From contig CAMOIK010000066.1 of assembly GCA_946615875.1 (NCBI GenBank), forward strand, positions 1 to 10,770: a stretch of DNA of 10,770 bases, read 5' to 3'. The notes beneath the pieces were generated by a model. That model was not told where the DNA came from and searched no databases. It worked only from the letters and a program-made list of their open reading frames with translations. Positions 6,566 through 10,770 of this stretch are shown piece after piece. Made by a program: the position numbers and the translations under genes. Position 1 is the first letter of the stretch; each line of letters opens with the position of its first letter. The DNA is from an uncultured Verrucomicrobiota bacterium. GTDB taxonomy: Bacteria > Verrucomicrobiota > Kiritimatiellia > RFP12 > UBA1067.

Positions 6566-6679
6566 GGATGGCAGATGATAGCTGGCAGTCGGTAGATGGC
6601 GGTGAAGCGAAAACAAACTACCAACTACCATCTACCAGCTATCTTCTACCATCTACCAGCTACCATCTACCGACCATCC
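6566..6679. repeat. Inverted arrays of 7-bp tandem repeats
   Basis: The left arm (6566-6600) has five units in exact register: GGATGGC, AGATGAT, AGCTGGC, AGTCGGT, AGATGGC. The right arm (6618-6673) has eight units of the complementary CTACCAN type: CTACCAA, CTACCAT, CTACCAG, CTATCTT, CTACCAT, CTACCAG, CTACCAT, CTACCGA. The arms can fold together; GATAGCTGG (6577-6585) is an exact complement of CCAGCTATC (6635-6643), and pairing continues inward at 10 of 14 positions. The element fills the gap between the yajC stop and the LysM promoter, where it could serve as the yajC 3' end. Confidence 0.75.
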
Positions 6680-6685
6680 AGAGCG

Positions 6686-7093
6686 TCACTCGGCGACGCC
6701 TTGGACGCAGGCGCGGAGTATCTCCATCGCGACGCCCGGCGCGGTCTCGACCTTGAACGTCTTCTCCGTGGCTTCGACTATGGTGCCGACGATGCCGCCG
6801 GCGAAGATGACGCGCTTGCCCGCCTTGAGTTCGTCGATCATCCTGCGCCGTTCCTTCTCCTTGCGCTGCTGCGGGCGGATCATCATGAAGTAGAAGATCG
6901 CGAGGATGATGAGCATTGGGATGAACATCGAGAAGCCGCCAGGCTGCTGCTGCTGGCGGGCGGGGGCTGGCGCGGGCTCCGCCGTCGCCGCGACGGTCTC
7001 CACCATCTCGGCGACGGTGGGCGCGGCAGGCGTTTCCGCGACAGGCGTCGCGGCGGTCTCGGTTGTTGCGGGTGTTGCTGGCGTGTCGTTCAT
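6686..7093 (-). CDS. yajC: Sec translocase accessory subunit YajC
   Basis: 135 aa. YajC is a small inner-membrane protein that associates with SecDF in Sec-dependent export. It has one membrane helix (about 54-73, FSMFIPMLIILAIFYFMM), then the family signature IRPQQRKEKE (72-81) and the soluble core LKAGKRVIFAGGIVGTI (89-105). The 50-residue N-terminal tail, rich in Ala, Pro and Thr and ending in QQQQPGG, is longer than in E. coli YajC (110 aa overall). The frame is open far upstream, but that part lies inside tgt. The start is fixed by the ATGA overlap with the tgt stop (7093-7090) and by AAAGGAG about 11 bases upstream, which implies translational coupling. The usual secD-secF partners do not follow. 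Confidence 0.92.
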   Translation of the reverse strand: MNDTPATPATTETAATPVAETPAAPTVAEMVETVAATAEPAPAPARQQQQPGGFSMFIPMLIILAIFYFMMIRPQQRKEKERRRMIDELKAGKRVIFAGGIVGTIVEATEKTFKVETAPGVAMEILRACVQGVAE

Positions 7094-8196
7094 TGTTGCG
7101 TTGTCTCCTTTCGGATTTGTTCCTTGAAATCGTGGAAGTTCCCTTCGCGTATGGCCGCGCGCGCATCCTCCATGAAGCGGTTCAGCGCGCGCACGTTGTG
7201 CAGCGTGAGCAGGTGCAGCCCCAGCAGTTCGCCGGTCGCGATCAGGTGGCGGACGTACGAGCGCGTGAAGTTGCGGCAGCAGTAGCAGTCGCATCCCTCC
7301 TCCACCGGCCCCTGGTCGCGGATCCATTTCGCCGCCTTGATCGCCACGTTGCCTTTCCTCGTGATCGCGGTGCCATGGCGCGCGATGCGCGTGGGGATCA
7401 CGCAGTCGAACATGTCCACTCCCCTGGCGATGCACTCGGCCATCTGGTGCATCACGCCCAGCCCCATCACGTAGCGGGGCTTCTCTTCGGGCAGGAACGG
7501 CACCGACGCCTCGACCGCGGCGTACATGCACTCCTCGGGCTCGCCGACCGACACCCCGCCCACCGCGTAGCCGTCGAAGTCCATCTTCACCAGCTCTTCC
7601 GCGCAATGGCGCCGCAGGTCGTCATAGACCCCGCCCTGGACGATGCCGAAGACCTGCTGCCCCGCGGCGCGCTCTTCGCCCCTGCACGCCGCCGCCCACC
7701 GCAAAGTCTGGGCGACGCTCTTTTCGGCTCTCGCCCGGTCGCACGGGTATGGCAGGCATTCGTCGAACACCATCGCGATGTCGCTGCCCAGGACGCGCTG
7801 CATCGCCATGGACTCCTTCGGGCCCAGGAAGAATTCGTGCCCGTCGATGTGGGAGTTGAACCAGCAGCCGTTCTCCGTGATGCGCCTGTTCTTCGCCAGC
7901 GAGAACACCTGGAAGCCGCCGGAGTCCGTGAGGATCGGCCCGTGCCACCGCATGAACTCGTGCAGCCCGCCCGCCGCGGCGATCACTTCGGCGCCGGGGC
8001 GCAGCATCAGGTGGTACGTATTGCCCAGCACGACTTGCGCACGGGTCTCAAGGAGGTCGCGCGGCGTGAGGGCCTTCACCGTCCCCAGCGTCCCTACATC
8101 CATGAAAACAGGCGTCTCGACGGCTCCGTGGGCGGTGAAAAGCCGCCCCAGCCGTGCTTTTGTACGCTTGTCCTTCTCTAGTATCTGGTATGGCAC
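7090..8196 (-). CDS. tgt: Queuine/preQ1 tRNA-guanine transglycosylase
   Basis: 368 aa. It exchanges guanine-34 for preQ1 in tRNAs with GUN anticodons, a late step toward queuosine. D91 in LTDSGGFQ is the general acid/base and D264 in GVDMFDCVIPTR the nucleophile (E. coli D89 and D264). Zinc ligands C302, C304, C307 (GCDCYCCRN) and H333 (TLHNV) have exactly the E. coli numbering. Recognition motifs GNTYHL (58-63) and FGIVQGG (183-189) are present. The start is GTG (8196-8194); no other in-frame start gives the normal N-terminus. The promoter -10 lies only 7 bases upstream, so the mRNA is probably leaderless. It is co-transcribed with yajC, as in many bacteria. No queuosine synthesis genes are in view. 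Confidence 0.96.
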   Translation of the reverse strand: MPYQILEKDKRTKARLGRLFTAHGAVETPVFMDVGTLGTVKALTPRDLLETRAQVVLGNTYHLMLRPGAEVIAAAGGLHEFMRWHGPILTDSGGFQVFSLAKNRRITENGCWFNSHIDGHEFFLGPKESMAMQRVLGSDIAMVFDECLPYPCDRARAEKSVAQTLRWAAACRGEERAAGQQVFGIVQGGVYDDLRRHCAEELVKMDFDGYAVGGVSVGEPEECMYAAVEASVPFLPEEKPRYVMGLGVMHQMAECIARGVDMFDCVIPTRIARHGTAITRKGNVAIKAAKWIRDQGPVEEGCDCYCCRNFTRSYVRHLIATGELLGLHLLTLHNVRALNRFMEDARAAIREGNFHDFKEQIRKETTQQ

Positions 8197-8203
8197 GGCG
8201 CAT

Positions 8204-8234
8204 ATTGTACCAAAAAACTGTTGATTTATGTCCG
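8204..8234 (-). promoter_or_regulatory. Promoter of tgt-yajC
   Basis: On the minus strand, TTGG directly precedes the -10 TACAAT (8209-8204), giving an extended -10. A partial -35, CGGACA (8234-8229), lies 19 bp upstream. The predicted start falls at about 8197-8196, at the GTG codon, leaving no room for a ribosome site. The promoter interleaves with the divergent one for the 8289 gene. Confidence 0.6.
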
Positions 8235-8249
8235 AGAATCGTGTATCAT
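8221..8249 (+). promoter_or_regulatory. Promoter of the coiled-coil/lipoprotein/rluA-type operon
   Basis: The -35 TTGATT (8221-8226) is followed by a 17-bp spacer and the -10 TATCAT (8244-8249). The predicted start is near 8256, giving a leader of about 33 bases with AAAGGT (8279-8284) 4 bases before the ATG at 8289. It shares bases with the divergent tgt promoter, so the two could compete for polymerase. Confidence 0.6.
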
Positions 8250-8288
8250 ATTCGCCATCACAATGGGAAAAGAATCTTAAAGGTCACT

Positions 8289-9422
8289 ATGAATAAAGCA
8301 TTGCATGCGTTCGTGTACCTGTTCCTGGCCTTGGCCGGGGCGGCTCTGTGGTTTGAGTTGCAGCTCAACGCCAAAAGGGCGCTGCTGGTCGACAGGAGCA
8401 ACCTCCACGAGGAAAAGTTCATCTCGATCGCCAAGACCATCGAGAAGGCGGAGCCGTCCAAGGACGCCACCGCCGAGATCCGCAAGGACGTGTCGCCCGT
8501 GGAAGCGCGGCTGATCGACACGCCCGACACGGAGAACGTCCTCGAGGACTACAAGCCGTACCTCGAGCAGCAGAACCTCGAGACTTTCGACTGGAATGGC
8601 AAGCGCGAACAGCTCCGCAAGATATACGTCGAGGACGCGGACGGCAACCCGATCATGGACGGCGGGCGGCCCGTCGATCGCGGCCCCGGCACGGCGCGCG
8701 AACTGCTTGATTCGCTGCTCGCCGCCGCCAGCCGCCAGCAGTCCACTCTCAACACGACCCGTGCGGAGCTGGCAAAGCTTCGCGGCATCCTCGCGGACAC
8801 CGTCGAGGAGCTCAACGACCTCAAGCCCAGGGCCCGCCAGGACAAGGTGACGCTCGCCGAGAAGGACGACAAGATCGCCGAGCTGGAGAAGGCCAAGGCC
8901 GAGGCGGAGGGGCAGGTCGTGAAGATAAAGGGACAGATAGACGACCTCACCGCCGAGATCGCCTCGCTGCGCGACGAGGTCCAGACCGCCAAGGACGAGG
9001 CCGCGCAGAGCGCCGAGAAGCTCGAGGAGTCCGAGAAGAAGGCGGCCAACCTCGCCAAGGCCCTGCAGGACGCCTACCAGAGCGCGGGCTCCGCGTCCGC
9101 CGGAGTCGGCAACGTGGTGACCTCCGTCCCGTACGGCGAAAAGGGCAAGGTGGTCTCGGCCGACAACGAGTATATGTTCGCCACCATCGAGCTTTCCGAC
9201 GCCACGATGAAGGAACTCAAGGGCGAGAAGCGCGACAAGCCGATTCCCGTCGGCCTGGAGTTCACCGTCAAGCGCGAGGGCTACCAGGGCGCGGCCGGCG
9301 ACATAGTCGGTCGCATCCGCACCCGTCAGGAGATCCCCGGCAAGAACTACGTGATCTGCGACATCCTTTCCGCATGGACGCAGACGGAGGTGAAGGCAGA
9401 CGATGTCGTCTTCTCTGACTAG
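8289..9422 (+). CDS. Membrane-anchored coiled-coil protein, function unknown
   Basis: 377 aa from the ATG at 8289, chosen because AAAGGT precedes it and a membrane helix follows at once (about 5-22, LHAFVYLFLALAGAALWF). A frame open from 8154 has no such support. Residues 23-135 are charged and mixed, with DWNGKREQLRKIYVEDADG (101-119). Residues about 136-265 are a long heptad-rich coiled coil (ELNDL, KIAELEKAKAEAE, IDDLTAEIASLRDE). Residues about 280-377 form a compact, probably beta domain (KGKVVSADNEYMFATIEL, then PVGLEFTVKREG, then DIVGRIRTRQEI), ending in VKADDVVF. No catalytic motif is visible. The layout suggests a periplasmic structural or envelope role, by inference only. It is the first gene of an operon, and its 3' end overlaps the next gene by 20 bases. 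Confidence 0.8.
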   Translation: MNKALHAFVYLFLALAGAALWFELQLNAKRALLVDRSNLHEEKFISIAKTIEKAEPSKDATAEIRKDVSPVEARLIDTPDTENVLEDYKPYLEQQNLETFDWNGKREQLRKIYVEDADGNPIMDGGRPVDRGPGTARELLDSLLAAASRQQSTLNTTRAELAKLRGILADTVEELNDLKPRARQDKVTLAEKDDKIAELEKAKAEAEGQVVKIKGQIDDLTAEIASLRDEVQTAKDEAAQSAEKLEESEKKAANLAKALQDAYQSAGSASAGVGNVVTSVPYGEKGKVVSADNEYMFATIELSDATMKELKGEKRDKPIPVGLEFTVKREGYQGAAGDIVGRIRTRQEIPGKNYVICDILSAWTQTEVKADDVVFSD

Positions 9423-9567
9423 GCTGCTGCTCGCGTCGCTCGGCATTGCGCTCCTCGCGGGGTGCATTGCCGACACCGCAGAGGATACCGAGCTTCCCTG
9501 GGCTTCTAGCAAGTCCTGGGAGGGGATGGCGCCCATCGCGCCCAGCGTGATGGATCGCTACGACTAG
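9403..9567 (+). CDS. Small lipoprotein, 54 aa
   Basis: MSSSLTRLLLASLGIALLAGC is a complete lipoprotein signal with lipobox LAGC and modified cysteine C21. The mature part is only 34 residues, acidic then tryptophan-containing (CIADTAEDTELPWASSK, then SWEGMAPIAPSVMDRYD). The ATG at 9403 lies inside the end of the coiled-coil gene in another frame, and the two overlap by 20 bases. GGAGGTGAAGG (9386-9396) ends 6 bases before it, a good ribosome site. Translational coupling is therefore likely, and the lipoprotein may work with the coiled-coil protein at the envelope. I recognise no family. It is easily missed because of its size and overlap. Confidence 0.75.
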   Translation: MSSSLTRLLLASLGIALLAGCIADTAEDTELPWASSKSWEGMAPIAPSVMDRYD

Positions 9568-9583
9568 GGCGGCGCCGGAACGC

Positions 9584-10522
9584 GTGATAGAGCGTTGCGA
9601 GCATGTGAACGGTCAGGGCGGCATCCGTCTGGATGCCGCCCTGATTGCCGCCTTCCCGACGTCCACCAAGGCATTCGTGCGCGAGGCTATCGCGTCCGGC
9701 GACGTGCTGGTGGACGGCCGCAGGGCGATAAAGGGGCAGCGGCTTCGCGGCGGCGAACGCCTTTCGGTGACGCGTCTTTCCGAGGCGAGCGACAATCTCG
9801 TGGTCCCCAATCCCCTTGTGCCTTTCGCCAAGGTGTACGAGGATGCCGCCCTGCTGGCGTTCGACAAGCCGTGCGGCATGGCCGTCCACCCCCTCTCGCG
9901 TTCGGAGACGGGGACGCTGATGAACGGCGTGGCCGCGCGCTACCCCGAATGCATACCGCTCGGCGACAGACCCCTCATGGCCGGCGCGCTCCATCGCATA
10001 GACTCCGGCACGTCCGGCCTGGTTCTCGTGGCGCGCAACGCAGAGGCGTTCGACGCGCTGCGTGCGCAATTCGCGGCGCAAACCGTGGAAAAGCGCTATC
10101 TGGCGCTTGTGGAAGGGCGCATCGAGGACGGTGGCCGCCTGGAGCACGACCTAGCGCACGACCCGACACTGCGGCACTGCCGCATGATCGACTGCCGCCA
10201 CAACCGCCTGACAAGAGCCGAACGCGAGAGGCTGCGTCCGCTCCATGCGGTGACGGAGTATCGCCCGATCGGCCATTCCATGGTCGAGAACGAGGAGAGG
10301 ACGCTGCTGGAAATCGTCATTTTCACCGGCGTCACCCACCAGATCCGCGCACAATTGTCGCTTTCCGGCATCCACATCATCAACGACCGCCTGTATGGCG
10401 CCTTCGCAATCGAGGGACAGGTCGGCCACTGCCTGCACGCGCTTTCAGCCAGTTTTCGCCATCCCTCCACCGGCGAAAACGTTGAAATTTCCACCAATCC
10501 CCCCGCCTGGGCCGCCATTTAG
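9584..10522 (+). CDS. RluA-family pseudouridine synthase with S4 domain
   Basis: 312 aa. It isomerises uridine to pseudouridine in rRNA or tRNA. An S4 RNA-binding domain spans about 14-62 (IRLDAAL, then AIASGDVLVDGRRAIKGQRL). The catalytic domain follows, with FDKPCGMAVHP (93-103) and the motif HRIDSGTSGLVL (137-148), in which D140 is the catalytic aspartate; the usual form is HRLDxxTSGL. EKRYLALVEG (169-178) and THQIRAQLS (codons from about 10336) complete the signature. Whether it acts like RluA, RluC or RluD cannot be told from the sequence. The GTG start at 9584, 16 bases after the lipoprotein stop, gives the full S4 domain; its ribosome site is weak, and a second in-frame GTG lies at 9605. 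It is probably last in the operon. A strong hairpin lies 30 bases into the gene. Confidence 0.9.
   Translation: MIERCEHVNGQGGIRLDAALIAAFPTSTKAFVREAIASGDVLVDGRRAIKGQRLRGGERLSVTRLSEASDNLVVPNPLVPFAKVYEDAALLAFDKPCGMAVHPLSRSETGTLMNGVAARYPECIPLGDRPLMAGALHRIDSGTSGLVLVARNAEAFDALRAQFAAQTVEKRYLALVEGRIEDGGRLEHDLAHDPTLRHCRMIDCRHNRLTRAERERLRPLHAVTEYRPIGHSMVENEERTLLEIVIFTGVTHQIRAQLSLSGIHIINDRLYGAFAIEGQVGHCLHALSASFRHPSTGENVEISTNPPAWAAI
9613..9644. promoter_or_regulatory. Perfect 14-bp stem-loop at the start of the rluA-type gene
   Basis: TCAGGGCGGCATCC (9613-9626) is perfectly complementary to GGATGCCGCCCTGA (9631-9644) with loop GTCT. In the mRNA it begins 30 bases after the GTG and covers the codons for the first S4 motif. 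No T tract follows, so a terminator is unlikely; a translational or decay-control role is a guess. Confidence 0.6.
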
Positions 10523-10770
10523 ACCACCTGCGATGCGGCGCAAACGGGGGCGATGCCTGTTTCTTCCGCAGAGTTCTGCGGGGGCGCTTCAAGTTCGGCC
10601 TCAGATACGGCGGGAAAGTTGAATATATAGACAGCGGCGAGTGAATATGCGGGCTCCAGGCCGTCAAGTGGGGCGTTCGGTCGATTTTGCGGCACAGCTT
10701 CCATAAAAATGCCAAGCTGGAGTTTACCCATTTTTTGAGCGTGGGAATGCGCCGCACCCGCATGGATAAA
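10519..10770 (-). other. Unexplained 3' stretch with a partial minus-strand open frame
   Basis: On the minus strand, one frame is open from the window edge to a TAA at 10521-10519, overlapping the rluA-type stop tail to tail. It gives 83 residues, including MGKLQLGIFMEAVPQNRPNA and SLAAVYIFNFPAVSEAELEA. Its codons (GGT, AAA, CTT, ATT, TTT, GAA, GCT) end in A or T far more than those of the other genes here, and no ribosome site precedes the ATG at 10731. It may be the end of a foreign gene, a remnant, or non-coding. It holds the second copy of a 13-mer also found at 55-67. Confidence 0.3.
10566..10581. terminator. Hairpin after the rluA-type gene
   Basis: CCGCAG (10566-10571) pairs with CTGCGG (10576-10581) around AGTT, 44 bases past the stop. 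It is the best hairpin after this operon, but it has no T tract on the plus strand, so the terminator call is tentative. Confidence 0.3.

Noticed and set aside
6566..6679. CRISPR array
   Set aside because: Units are 7 bases with no spacers, and no cas genes are in the window.
6566..6679. Insertion-sequence terminal inverted repeats
   Set aside because: The two arms are only 17 bases apart, with no transposase between them and no target-site duplication that I can see.
6686..7606. Long N-terminal extension of YajC (306 residues in total)
   Set aside because: The extra part lies inside tgt in another frame; the ATGA overlap and ribosome site fix the start at 7093.
7063..8181. 372-residue plus-strand frame over tgt
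   Set aside because: It is antisense to a fully conserved Tgt and has no recognisable domain.
8277..9536. 419-residue minus-strand frame over the coiled-coil gene
   Set aside because: It is a leucine/glycine/valine-rich shadow of coiled-coil codons with no start signal of its own.
9613..9644. Intrinsic terminator after the lipoprotein gene
   Set aside because: There is no T tract, and the stem lies inside the S4 coding region of the pseudouridine synthase.

Overview
The window is about 10.8 kb of GC-rich bacterial chromosome. It is densely coded, and most genes use G or C in third codon positions, with AUA as a regular isoleucine codon. I infer a Verrucomicrobiota/Kiritimatiellota-type (PVC group, probably gut) bacterium from three things: the gene mix, an isolated coiled-coil/lipoprotein operon, and a secreted-protein remnant beginning VWNGEF...GVTLN. 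That placement rests on resemblance and memory, not on a search. I see no rRNA, tRNA, CRISPR array, intact mobile element or phage gene.

Layout. (1) 1-162: a terminator-like hairpin, a shared 13-mer, then a promoter. (2) 163-2208: GH36 alpha-galactosidase, apparently transcribed alone. (3) 2209-2490: a decayed coding remnant and the serC promoter. (4) 2550-3641: serC. It is followed on the same strand by a small exported protein (3697-4272) whose C-terminal half looks like the tail domain of GH78 alpha-L-rhamnosidases with no catalytic domain. Next come a repeat-filled spacer, dapA (4386-5264) and a frameshifted, truncated secreted-protein pseudogene (5324-5664). (5) Minus strand: a membrane-anchored LysM protein whose YkuD-like end lacks the catalytic motif (6481-5624), and the tgt-yajC pair (8196-6686), which overlaps by ATGA and has no secD/secF behind it in the window. 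(6) Plus strand from 8289: a membrane-anchored coiled-coil protein, an overlapping 54-residue lipoprotein and an RluA-family pseudouridine synthase, arranged as one operon divergent from tgt. (7) 10523-10770: an unexplained, more AT-rich stretch.

The genes do not form one pathway. serC (serine/PLP) and dapA (lysine/meso-DAP) are anabolic housekeeping genes. tgt and the rluA-type gene modify RNA, yajC belongs to Sec export, and the galactosidase and GH78-tail gene belong to glycan use. Each transcription unit has a good sigma70-type promoter, and four of the five carry an extended -10 of the form TGGTAnnAT.

The most unusual signals are a family of degenerate 7-bp tandem repeats in spacers, one copy of which encodes the core of a signal peptide; the orphan GH78-tail gene; the LysM/YkuD protein without His/Cys; a probable leaderless GTG start for tgt; and a perfect 14-bp stem at the start of the rluA-type gene. 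I found no convincing new defence or mobile system.
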